Source: UMGS75 sp964507405
GTDB taxonomy: Bacteria > Bacillota_I > Bacilli_A > ML615J-28 > CAG-313
Length of the DNA stretch: 19,898 bases
Direction: 5' to 3'
Assembly (NCBI GenBank): GCA_964507405.1
Contig: CAZDPJ010000025.1
Location: 1-19,898, forward strand
This document shows, piece by piece, positions 8,877 to 15,667 of this stretch. The notes beneath the pieces are model-generated. The model saw nothing but the letters and a program-made list of their open reading frames with translations. It made no database searches and was not told the DNA's origin. The translations under genes and the position numbers were made by a program. Position 1 is the stretch's first letter. Each line of letters starts with the position of its first letter.

Positions 8877-10676
8877 CTATAACCTTCTCATTAACATTTT
8901 GATTGTCTTTTCACTACGTTTTAAAACTGAAGTACCATATGTTTTATTAATTAATTCAAGTAAACCTTTTAAAGCATCCTTAACATAATCTTCAAAACGA
9001 CCTTCAATTTTACTAATTACTTTACGTGAAAGTAAGAAATCTAACGCATCTTCTTTAGTACCACCACATGCCACAAAGACAGGTACTAAGTTAGTAATTT
9101 GATTTAAAATACGGTTACCAAAAGTAATACTAAATTCTTCATTAATGTAATCAGTAATTTCATTGAATTTAGCAAAATCACTTTCATTCATATGATAACT
9201 TTGATTACTTAATGCCGTATTAAATAGACTTGATAATTTAGAATGACTTAAACTAATAGGTTGTACATCTTCTGTAACTGTAAAAGGAACATTCTTATCA
9301 TCAAAATCAATGGTAATAGCACGGTCATAAACTTTGTCCGTGATTGTAAATGTTGAATCATCCTTATTTGCGGTACCAATGAAATATGAATTTTCAGGTA
9401 TTTGAACGAAACCACCTTCAAGTTTAACCGGAGGGATAAACTCATATGGAAGTTGCATTAATTTTAATTTCCAATCTTCCTTCGGGAATTCTAGAACAGA
9501 TAAGAAATCAGCAAAATAATACTCAATACGTGAAATGTTCATTTCATCTAGTACGAAAATATTGATTTGATCTTTATTGTAACTTGCTTCATATAAAGCT
9601 TGTAAAAACTCAGTTTCTGAATATGTCTTTGAAAAGTCATTAAAGTAACCAAGTAGGTTAGTTTTATCACGCCATGTTGCTTGAACTGGTACGAATAAAA
9701 CATTAGCTTTAACAAATTTTGCGAAATATCTAGGTAGAGATGATTTACCAGTACCAGACAAACCTTCAAGAATCATAAAATGACTAGTCGCAAGACCACT
9801 AATAAAGAATCTAATTGTGTCTAGTTCATAATATAATTTCTCAACTTTAGCAAGATAATTTCTAAATCTTACACAAAGTTCATCAAGGCTAATATCATCA
9901 CTTTCAACTTTTTCAATTTCAAATCCTTCATATTTAACGTCAATTGAAACAAGTCCGGGAAAAACTTTTTCACTAACATCTAGTTGTTCTGCTTTTCTAA
10001 CTGTACTTTCACTTCCAATTCCAGCACCACCAGTACTACTTAAACCAACAGCACCAGTTAAGTTTCCAGTTACATCTTCAGGATTTTCATCAAAATTGTT
10101 AGTTACATCATTATCTTCTTCATCTTTAAAATCAGGTACTTCATTAAGATCTGCAGATCTAAATGGTTTATCAATTAAGATAAAGTTAACAACAAATAAT
10201 AATATACCACCACAGAATGCTACAACACCAATATAAATTATTAATCCTAATAATAGACATTGGCCTAAGAATTGTAATACTAATTGTATGTTTTTAGCAT
10301 CACTAATACCTTGAATTAAAATACCAACACCAAGTGATAAAACAAGACAAGCAAGTAATGATAAAACATAACTAATAATCATTTTTCTACAATATGGATG
10401 AATATTATTAATTAATGCATATCTTCTTTCATAAAGAAATAAAGCAACAAATACAATAATGTAAATTGCGACTAACAATAAAACTAAATAGCCAGTTAAT
10501 CCGCATTCAATCGTCCTGAAATTAAGTAGTTGACCAAGACCATTAATAGGATTTTTTGCCTTAACAAAACCATGACTACCTTCAATACATACTCCAACAA
10601 ATAATACTATAAATGAGTATAAGAACGCAAGTGATAATGTTATTAAATTTTTTCTTGTAAAATAGGGTTTTTTCAT
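8877..10676 (-). CDS. Membrane-anchored McrB-like AAA+ ATPase
   Basis: The protein has 599 residues. The N-terminal third has four hydrophobic segments (about residues 11-31, 61-81, 98-122 and 135-168). An acidic then Gly/Ser-rich linker follows (about 181-228), leading to a cytosolic AAA_5/McrB-type domain. Motifs: Walker A GLSGTGKS (305-312), Walker B FVLDEMN (Asp377, Glu378), sensor 1 GTANKDD (434-440), placed where McrB has MNxxD, and a probable arginine finger Arg452 in DRAITIDF. Restriction McrB carries an N-terminal DNA-binding domain; here membrane helices stand in its place, so the motor should sit at the inner face of the membrane. The ATG lies two bases after the stop of the SipW gene, with an AGGGAG site. 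The ATPase assignment is secure. The membrane function (assembly, extraction or remodelling of surface proteins) is inferred. Confidence 0.88.
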   Translation of the reverse strand: MKKPYFTRKNLITLSLAFLYSFIVLFVGVCIEGSHGFVKAKNPINGLGQLLNFRTIECGLTGYLVLLLVAIYIIVFVALFLYERRYALINNIHPYCRKMIISYVLSLLACLVLSLGVGILIQGISDAKNIQLVLQFLGQCLLLGLIIYIGVVAFCGGILLFVVNFILIDKPFRSADLNEVPDFKDEEDNDVTNNFDENPEDVTGNLTGAVGLSSTGGAGIGSESTVRKAEQLDVSEKVFPGLVSIDVKYEGFEIEKVESDDISLDELCVRFRNYLAKVEKLYYELDTIRFFISGLATSHFMILEGLSGTGKSSLPRYFAKFVKANVLFVPVQATWRDKTNLLGYFNDFSKTYSETEFLQALYEASYNKDQINIFVLDEMNISRIEYYFADFLSVLEFPKEDWKLKLMQLPYEFIPPVKLEGGFVQIPENSYFIGTANKDDSTFTITDKVYDRAITIDFDDKNVPFTVTEDVQPISLSHSKLSSLFNTALSNQSYHMNESDFAKFNEITDYINEEFSITFGNRILNQITNLVPVFVACGGTKEDALDFLLSRKVISKIEGRFEDYVKDALKGLLELINKTYGTSVLKRSEKTIKMLMRRL

Positions 10677-10678
10677 AT

Positions 10679-11701
10679 TTAATCTCCCTGTTCATCATGT
10701 TTTTTTTCATACTCTTCAATATTAAGATCAATAACACGATTTTCACCCGAATCGCTATCAATCATAGTATTAGTAGAGTCTTCTTCTAATATTTCTGACT
10801 TACTGACAAACCCAGTTTCGTCAAAAACATAAGCATAACCTTTAAACCTAATAGTAGAACGCAAGTTACTACTAAAGTTTTCCGTATTAGTTTCTAAAGA
10901 GTAATCTATTACTTCCTCTAATAATTTAGCACGTTTTTCTTGGATTTTATTGATTTTTTCTGATAACTTTTCAATCATTATCATACAGTAAATTATCGAA
11001 ACAACGGTTATCATACCTGCGTAAGATTGTAAGAAGACAATGAAAACGCCGATATTTGTTATTCTTGTATTACTATAAATTCCAATTACGTCATCTTGAG
11101 ATGGATGATACGTATCATCAGCGTCATTAGCATCACCTCTGGTGACGTACTTTATAACATTCTCGCCATCTTCATTAGGCTCAAACACTCTTTTTCTGAT
11201 TCGATGGATAACATTAATGCCTTGGTCATTCCTAAAAGCAATAACATCATCAACCATTAAATCATTAGGATCAACCTTTGATAAAATAATTATGTCATAA
11301 GTATTAAACTGATTATTTAAGTTTCTTTCAACTAAATAATCATTAGCCTTATTCTTCTCACTCATTGAGCCAGACATAACAACCATAATCGATTTATTTC
11401 CAAGCATCATATTATTGCCGGAAAATTTATTTATCAAAGAAAAAATAAATAGAGGTATAATAATGAATAATGTAAGATAGAAGAGAACCCCTTTTACCGT
11501 TTTGATAATGGATTTTCTTCTTCTTACACTATCCTTTCGTTCATAAATTACTTCATCAATTATTTCAATATCTCGTTTTCCCATGTTAATTTCAGAAATC
11601 ATAGACATAGAATACGCTCTATAAAGAATCGTAAAGATTGCGGAAAAACTAAAAGTACCAAGAATTGTTACTATTAAGGAAATAATTTCTAAAGAATCCA
11701 T
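10679..11701 (-). CDS. sipW: SipW-type (ER/archaeal-type) signal peptidase I
   Basis: The protein has 340 residues and cleaves signal peptides of the SipW class on the outer face of the membrane. Visible motifs: VVMSGSMS with catalytic Ser112, NVIHRI with His156 replacing the Lys of ordinary bacterial signal peptidases, and VTRGDANDADD (Asp180 and following acids) typical of the SipW/ER type. Membrane segments lie at about residues 5-28, 71-92 and 212-236. It is much longer than B. subtilis SipW (about 190 residues) because of an N-terminal extra helix with a basic cytosolic loop and a cytosolic tail of about 100 residues that starts with a coiled coil (EKLSEKINKIQEKRAKLLEEV). It directly follows two genes with matching signal peptides. 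No Shine-Dalgarno site is visible before ATG 11701, unlike in the neighbouring genes. Confidence 0.92.
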   Translation of the reverse strand: MDSLEIISLIVTILGTFSFSAIFTILYRAYSMSMISEINMGKRDIEIIDEVIYERKDSVRRRKSIIKTVKGVLFYLTLFIIIPLFIFSLINKFSGNNMMLGNKSIMVVMSGSMSEKNKANDYLVERNLNNQFNTYDIIILSKVDPNDLMVDDVIAFRNDQGINVIHRIRKRVFEPNEDGENVIKYVTRGDANDADDTYHPSQDDVIGIYSNTRITNIGVFIVFLQSYAGMITVVSIIYCMIMIEKLSEKINKIQEKRAKLLEEVIDYSLETNTENFSSNLRSTIRFKGYAYVFDETGFVSKSEILEEDSTNTMIDSDSGENRVIDLNIEEYEKKHDEQGD

Positions 11702-11726
11702 AAGTTAATAAATTAATTAAAAATTA

Positions 11727-12482
11727 TTATTTAGCAATAGCTTCAATGATAATAGTAAATTTTGCATCATCGCCTGATAATTCTACATTATTAGTATTAC
11801 CAGCCATAGTATCTCTAAATGTTTTCATTGTTGCTGCAATGTCGCCTGCTGTCGCTTGTTGTTCTTTAGTCATACCATTATAATAATCTGATGGATTTTT
11901 TTCGTCAAACGCTTCTCCCCATTTAAATTCAATAGTATATTCAATTACAGCAGTATTTTCTCCAGGATTTTCTGTGATTGTATAAACATCAGTAGATTCT
12001 GAAGAATCGACTTTATTACCATTATTATAAAGTTTTACGCCAGAGTCAGCTGAACATACTGGTAAAACTAAGTACTCATTAGGAGTTGTTCCAGCTGCTT
12101 TTATTCCGGTTGGTAATTGTAATTTTACAGTCAAACTATCAATAGCCTTATAATTTGTTACTGTTGCTTTAAATTTAACAACTAAAACAGGTTCAGGTTG
12201 ATCATCAGCTCTAAAAACATATACTTTATCATTTTCCATTGTACCTACTTCAGTTTTTGTTTGACTAGGTTCAAAAACAAATTTTTTATCCCCAACAAAC
12301 GAAATATCACTTATTTTAATATTTTTATCACTAACTACACCAACTTCAATATTTCCAGAAGTTTCTTGTTTTGCATTTGTAGAAATAATCCATGCAGCAA
12401 AACCAGTAGAGATTAATGCGATTGAAGCAAAAATCATTACGCCAAAAATTATAACTTTTCTTTTAAATGAATTTCTTGTCAT
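11727..12482 (-). CDS. TasA/camelysin-like secreted protein, SipW substrate (second copy)
   Basis: The protein has 251 residues. The signal peptide ends in STGFAAWIIS (residues 25-34), matching the SipW-type pattern. The mature part is beta-rich and carries FKWGEAFDEKNPSDYYN (186-202), shared with the neighbouring gene at 12498-13178 (FKWGSAFNSINPYNYYN), so the two are paralogues. TasA and camelysin relatives in Bacilli form extracellular fibres or matrix; assignment to that group here rests on the signal type, the size and the adjacent SipW gene. ATG 12482 has a strong AGGAGG site and lies 15 bases after the preceding gene. It is likely a major or co-polymerising subunit (inference). Confidence 0.8.
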   Translation of the reverse strand: MTRNSFKRKVIIFGVMIFASIALISTGFAAWIISTNAKQETSGNIEVGVVSDKNIKISDISFVGDKKFVFEPSQTKTEVGTMENDKVYVFRADDQPEPVLVVKFKATVTNYKAIDSLTVKLQLPTGIKAAGTTPNEYLVLPVCSADSGVKLYNNGNKVDSSESTDVYTITENPGENTAVIEYTIEFKWGEAFDEKNPSDYYNGMTKEQQATAGDIAATMKTFRDTMAGNTNNVELSGDDAKFTIIIEAIAK

Positions 12483-12497
12483 TTTTAAATCCTCCTA

Positions 12498-13178
12498 TTA
12501 AACTGCTTTTGCAGGTAATTTTACAGTTACTTTATAATTAACACCTGTTAATAAAGTATGTAACTCGGCAAGTTTATCCGTTGCATCTTTAGCAGTAGCA
12601 GCACTATATACTAAACTATTATAATAATTATATGGATTTATAGAATTAAATGCGCTTCCCCACTTAAAAGCAACCTTAAATGATGCTTCATATTTATCAG
12701 TATCATCAACTTTAGTAAACTCACTTCCTAAAATCTTTGTAATAGCATCATCTTCATAAGAAGTTGAACTTGTTGAAATAAGTTTAATATTTTGTACATA
12801 ATATTTTGTTTTTGCTAATTCAAAATTAGAAGCATTTGTATCTGCAGCAGCTGCTAAAGTAATTTCTTCAGTATCGCCAGGTTTTCCAGATAATTCAATT
12901 GTAACAGTAACAATAAGATTTTCGTGTTCTGTCGCATTACTTTTTAGCCAAGCATTTTTAGTATCCATTTTAGCTGGGCTTCCAAATACAATTTTACCAG
13001 AAACATTTACATTTGTTATTTCTATTATTGAACTAGAATCAACGCTTTCAACTGTGATAGTTCCATTTCCATCTATAGAAGTTTCAGGTCTTGAAATTAC
13101 CCATGATGCGAAACCAACACTTACGATTGCGATTAAAGCAAAAAAGCTAATAGCAATAGTTAAAGTTTTTCTTTTCAT
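12498..13178 (-). CDS. TasA/camelysin-like secreted protein, SipW substrate (first gene of operon)
   Basis: The protein has 226 residues. The N-terminus MKRK plus a hydrophobic core ends in SVGFASWVIS (residues 20-29), the SipW-type signal. The mature part is rich in Thr, Ser, Ala and Lys and beta-rich, with FKWG at 171-174 and NPYNYYN at 181-187 shared with the next gene. No LPXTG or other anchor is seen, so it should be released or polymerised outside the cell. ATG 13178 follows AAAGGA by about ten bases. It is the first gene of the long operon and lies behind the spacer rich in inverted repeats, so it probably sets the level of the whole unit. Fibre-forming ability is inferred from the TasA/camelysin resemblance. 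Confidence 0.8.
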   Translation of the reverse strand: MKRKTLTIAISFFALIAIVSVGFASWVISRPETSIDGNGTITVESVDSSSIIEITNVNVSGKIVFGSPAKMDTKNAWLKSNATEHENLIVTVTIELSGKPGDTEEITLAAAADTNASNFELAKTKYYVQNIKLISTSSTSYEDDAITKILGSEFTKVDDTDKYEASFKVAFKWGSAFNSINPYNYYNSLVYSAATAKDATDKLAELHTLLTGVNYKVTVKLPAKAV

Positions 13179-13261
13179 AATTTTTCATTCCTTTCTTTTT
13201 TTTGATAATTTTTATACAAATTCCCGTCTATGTATAATAAATTGAGTTTTGTCACGTTTTT

Positions 13262-13298
13262 AAGATTAAATTAAATTAATCTTCGTTAAAATTTTAAC
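13262..13298. promoter_or_regulatory. Two adjacent perfect palindromes, possible operator
   Basis: AAGATTAA at 13262-13269 is mirrored by TTAATCTT at 13276-13283 (8-bp arms, 6-base spacer). One base later comes the 14-base perfect palindrome GTTAAAATTTTAAC (13285-13298). No T-run follows on either strand, so a terminator is unlikely. Their position about 85-120 bases before the first operon gene suits a regulator binding site. AT-rich DNA gives such symmetries by chance fairly often, so this is only a candidate. Confidence 0.35.
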
Positions 13299-13344
13299 TT
13301 AATGAATCTTTGAGAAACGCGACTAACTCATCACGTTCAGATAC

Positions 13345-13443
13345 TCAAAGCATAGTATAATGTGGAGCATTGGGTGAAGATGGGAACACAAAATAATATA
13401 CTTTTATGAGTAGAGTTAAAACTTTACTTAAATATTTTACCAT
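13345..13443 (-). CDS. Small ORF (32 codons, or 49 if TGA is read through)
   Basis: ATG at 13443 is preceded by AAGAGG at a spacing of six bases. The first part reads MVKYLSKVLTLLIKVYYFVF and is hydrophobic, followed by PSSPNAPHYTML and then TGA (13345-13347). In the same frame the reading continues as VSERDELVAFLKDSLS up to TAA at 13294-13296. No other gene in this window ends in TGA. It could be a leader peptide controlling the downstream operon, a tiny membrane protein, a decayed gene remnant, or chance. I do not recognise the peptide. Confidence 0.3.
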   Translation of the reverse strand: MVKYLSKVLTLLIKVYYFVFPSSPNAPHYTML

Positions 13444-13472
13444 AAGCCCCCTCTTATTTTATAGTTAAACTT

Positions 13473-13490
13473 ACTACTAATGCTAGTAGT
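13473..13490. repeat. Perfect inverted repeat with 7-bp arms
   Basis: ACTACTA (13473-13479), the four bases ATGC, then TAGTAGT (13484-13490). It lies 30 bases before the small ORF start (minus strand), just ahead of its ribosome binding site. The same heptamer recurs at 13578-13584 as ACTACTA, so it may be a repeated protein-binding site or one side of alternative RNA stems. Confidence 0.5.
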
Positions 13491-13494
13491 TAAT

Positions 13495-13582
13495 GTAGTT
13501 TTTAGCATTTTTTTGTAAAAAAGTGTGTTTTACTTATATAAATTGACTTTTTTTGGGTGTTTATTTTTTTATTAAAAACTAC
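13495..13582. repeat. Long-range perfect 10-bp inverted repeat
   Basis: GTAGTTTTTA (13495-13504) is the exact reverse complement of TAAAAACTAC (13573-13582), about 68 bases apart. The right arm overlaps another copy of ACTACTA. Together with 13473-13490, four mutually complementary segments lie within 112 bases. The left arm lies downstream of the candidate promoter and the right arm upstream of it, which fits a looping operator pair better than an RNA stem. Confidence 0.45.
13535..13563 (-). promoter_or_regulatory. Weak candidate sigma-A promoter for the operon
   Basis: On the minus strand TAAACA (13563-13558) and TATATA (13540-13535) are 17 bases apart; each matches the consensus at four of six positions. 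It is the best-placed pair after the upstream terminator. Initiation near 13528 would give a leader of about 350 bases containing the small ORF and the inverted repeats. The support is weak. Confidence 0.25.
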
Positions 13583-13603
13583 TAGAATTTGTTAATAAAA
13601 TAT

Positions 13604-13630
13604 AAAAAATGCTTGGAAATAGACCAAACA
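13604..13630 (-). terminator. Rho-independent terminator of the lipoprotein gene at 13644
   Basis: On the minus strand TGTTTGG (13630-13624), a 7-base loop, then CCAAGCA (13616-13610) pair with one G-U, followed by six T (13609-13604). It starts 13 bases after the TAA of the lipoprotein gene, so that gene is transcribed separately from the operon downstream. Confidence 0.8.
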
Positions 13631-13643
13631 TTTTACTTTTTTA

Positions 13644-14336
13644 TTAATTATATGATATTTCTATTTTAAATTTTACTTCATATTTTTCTGGAATTACTTC
13701 TGGAGTAAGTTCAGTAATCATCCAATCAATCATAAAATATTCTATTTTATTTGTTTGAATATTAAATACTAATGGTTTTAAATCAGTATGATTATACCAT
13801 AGAGCTGACGCATCATTGTCATTTAGTAAACGTAATCTAATATCACCACTAAAATTAATAAGAGGATAAATCTTTACGCTTACATTAACATCATCTTCTG
13901 TGATATTCTCTATGCCTAAATAATATCTATAATCCATATTTGTGATAGGCGCATTTAATAAATGGTTTTTCGCGTCATAGGAAATTTTCGTTAATTCAAT
14001 TTTATTAGTTGAAGCATCAACTTCAACAACTTCTGCGTCTTCATAAACACCATTTAATTTAAGGTTTTCATTAACAGCAGAATAAAAATTATATGGTGAT
14101 TCATTTAGTGACCAATATAAAAAATTCCTTCCATCAATATCTTTACCAGCTATTTCTTTTACTCTTGTTGAATGATTAACATACTTCTTCTGATATTGTT
14201 CACCATCAACTAAGAAAGTAATAGAATGCATTTCAATAGGTGTAATATAGTTGTTATTTTTTTTACAACTAGATACGGTAAGTAAAGTTATAAATGATAG
14301 TATTATTATTAAAATACGATATGCTTTAATTCGCAT
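13644..14336 (-). CDS. Lipoprotein with N-terminal InlB-type repeat
   Basis: The protein has 230 residues. The signal peptide ends in a lipobox (TVSSC, lipidated Cys24), so the protein should be anchored outside the membrane. Residues about 37-98 resemble a Listeria-Bacteroides (InlB B/Flg_new) repeat: ITFLVDGEQYQKKYVNHSTR ... FLYWSL ... LKLNGVYE. The second half is beta-rich, Ig-like in composition, with no recognised motif. The start has an AGGAAGTG site and a near-consensus promoter (14378-14406), and the gene has its own terminator. It is a monocistronic unit next to the SipW operon, whose 447-residue lipoprotein carries the same type of repeat at the other end of the protein. The function is unknown; a surface-binding role is inferred. 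Confidence 0.8.
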   Translation of the reverse strand: MRIKAYRILIIILSFITLLTVSSCKKNNNYITPIEMHSITFLVDGEQYQKKYVNHSTRVKEIAGKDIDGRNFLYWSLNESPYNFYSAVNENLKLNGVYEDAEVVEVDASTNKIELTKISYDAKNHLLNAPITNMDYRYYLGIENITEDDVNVSVKIYPLINFSGDIRLRLLNDNDASALWYNHTDLKPLVFNIQTNKIEYFMIDWMITELTPEVIPEKYEVKFKIEISYN

Positions 14337-14377
14337 ATTTAATCACTTCCTAACTAGAAAATAGAATTATACACCAT

Positions 14378-14406
14378 ATTATAACATTTTTTTTAATATT
14401 TGTCCA
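14378..14406 (-). promoter_or_regulatory. Sigma-A promoter of the lipoprotein gene
   Basis: On the minus strand TGGACA (14406-14401) is followed after exactly 17 bases by TATAAT (14383-14378): five of six and six of six matches. The spacer contains a run of eight A. Expected initiation near 14371 leaves a 5' leader of about 35 bases with a ribosome binding site. A second TATAAT lies just downstream, without a matching -35. Confidence 0.8.
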
Positions 14407-14446
14407 TATAAACGAATTTTACCTTATTTTTTTAAGTATTTATGGT

Positions 14447-15028
14447 TTATAAATAAATAAACATAACTAAATAATAACCAATAACAAGGTATGGACCAAA
14501 AGGAATTAAGGTTTTATTATGCTTAGTAATTCTCTTTATTAATTCAGTTATTAATCCTATAATTGAAGCGATGAATATGGCATTAAATGAATAAATACCA
14601 AATATTAAAGATAAAGAAATGAATAATTTTAAATCACCATCACCGATTAAATCTTTACTTGTTATTCTTTCATATAATTTTATAATAATCATTGCTAAAA
14701 TAAATAATATAAAGATTAATAAATTATTAATTAAAAAGTTTAATAAGAAATATATTATACTAAATATTAATAATAATAAATTATATTCATTAATAATTAA
14801 GTATTCTTTTAAATCCATATAAAAGATAAATACAAATATAGGAATTAGATAATATAAAAAAGGATTAATAATTTTAATCTTATTGTTTATTAGAAATGAA
14901 ATCATTATTAATAATAATGATATTACCATTAAAATAATAGAAACTATTCTTTTTATATTAATCCTTAAAGATGCTATTTTTTCTATTAATAAAATTTCAA
15001 GTATTAATGAAATATAAAAAACACTCAT
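14447..15028 (-). CDS. Short prepilin peptidase (A24 family, GxGD aspartyl protease)
   Basis: ATG at 15028 is chosen because AAGGAGG stands five bases before it; an earlier in-frame ATG at 15070 lacks this support. The protein has 193 residues and is almost entirely membrane-embedded, with six or seven hydrophobic segments. The two catalytic aspartates of type IV prepilin peptidases are visible: Asp72 in FYMDLKEYLI and Asp132 in IGDGDLK (GxGD at 129-132). The cytosolic zinc-binding/methyltransferase part of full-length PilD is absent, as in TadV/FlaK-type enzymes. It normally cleaves class III signals of pilin-like proteins. No pilin gene or secretion ATPase is present here, so the substrates must be encoded elsewhere. 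It follows engB by 48 bases. No terminator is seen after it. Confidence 0.85.
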   Translation of the reverse strand: MSVFYISLILEILLIEKIASLRINIKRIVSIILMVISLLLIMISFLINNKIKIINPFLYYLIPIFVFIFYMDLKEYLIINEYNLLLLIFSIIYFLLNFLINNLLIFILFILAMIIIKLYERITSKDLIGDGDLKLFISLSLIFGIYSFNAIFIASIIGLITELIKRITKHNKTLIPFGPYLVIGYYLVMFIYL

Positions 15029-15076
15029 TGTTCCTCCTTTATAGAATCTTGGTAGGAAATATGAGTGCATGTGATT

Positions 15077-15652
15077 CTAATATGATTTAATTATTTTTTC
15101 AACTTCTTCTATGCCAGTTTTTGTTTCACTGGATACAGGATAACATTTATCTAAGTCATCCATCTTTAAAACTTTTTTGATATTTTTTAAAGAATTGATG
15201 GTTTGATTTTTACTTATTTTATCGGCTTTAGTTGCAATAACAACAACATTTAAATTTAAATGTTTCAAATAATTATACATTAGCACATCATCTTCTGATG
15301 GGTCATGTCTAATATCAACAATTAAGAAACAAACCTTAAGATTAGAATTATCTAAATATTCTTCTATCATTTCTCCATATCCTAGACGATCACTGATGTT
15401 TCTTTTCGCGTAACCATACCCAGGAACATCAACAAATAAATATTTATCATCAATATTATAAAAGTTTAAGGCAATTGTTTTACCTGGTTTACTAGATGTA
15501 AATGCTAAGTTTTTTCTTGATGTAAGGGCATTAATAAAACTACTTTTACCTACATTTGATCTACCTAAAAATACAAATGATGGATAGTTTAAGTTAGGAT
15601 ATTGTTTTTTTGAAACTGCACTAATTATATATTCTGCTTTTTTAGGATTCAT
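15077..15652 (-). CDS. engB: Ribosome biogenesis GTPase EngB (YsxC/YihA)
   Basis: The protein has 191 residues, the usual length. This GTPase is needed for late assembly of the 50S ribosomal subunit. Motifs: G1 GRSNVGKS (30-37), G2 Thr59 in SSKPGKT, G3 DVPGYG (75-80), G4 TKAD (141-144), G5 SSETKTG (174-180). The start at 15652 is preceded by GGTGAT. A TATAAT at 15673-15668 and a large inverted repeat lie directly upstream, behind the rnpB terminator, so the gene probably has its own promoter with a very short leader. It is probably co-transcribed with the prepilin peptidase gene that follows. Confidence 0.97.
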   Translation of the reverse strand: MNPKKAEYIISAVSKKQYPNLNYPSFVFLGRSNVGKSSFINALTSRKNLAFTSSKPGKTIALNFYNIDDKYLFVDVPGYGYAKRNISDRLGYGEMIEEYLDNSNLKVCFLIVDIRHDPSEDDVLMYNYLKHLNLNVVVIATKADKISKNQTINSLKNIKKVLKMDDLDKCYPVSSETKTGIEEVEKIIKSY

Positions 15653-15667
15653 TTTATCACCATTAAT

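Larger units (their letters stand above)
13179..13643 (-). other. Intergenic control region of the SipW/McrBC-like operon
   Basis: This 465-base spacer separates a gene that has its own terminator from the first gene of the ten-gene operon. It contains, from right to left, the terminator (13604-13630), a weak candidate promoter (13535-13563), a set of mutually complementary inverted repeats (13473-13584), a small ORF with a ribosome binding site (start 13443), a long-range stem (13308-13350) and two adjacent palindromes (13262-13298). No strong sigma-A promoter is seen close to the first gene. Each element is listed separately where it can be supported. Confidence 0.6.

Noticed and set aside
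7620..10676. A classical McrBC type IV restriction system
   Set aside because: The ATPase has membrane helices instead of a DNA-binding domain, the partner shows no nuclease motif, and the neighbours are export genes rather than defence genes.
11727..13178. Type IV pilins processed by the nearby prepilin peptidase
   Set aside because: The signals end in GFASW/GFAAW after the hydrophobic core (SipW type); there is no class III site (G before a Phe/Met and Glu at +5) ahead of the core.
13351..13400. Plus-strand promoter (TATAAT at 13356-13361)
   Set aside because: No convincing -35 at the right distance and no plus-strand gene downstream; every plus-strand frame closes after a few codons.
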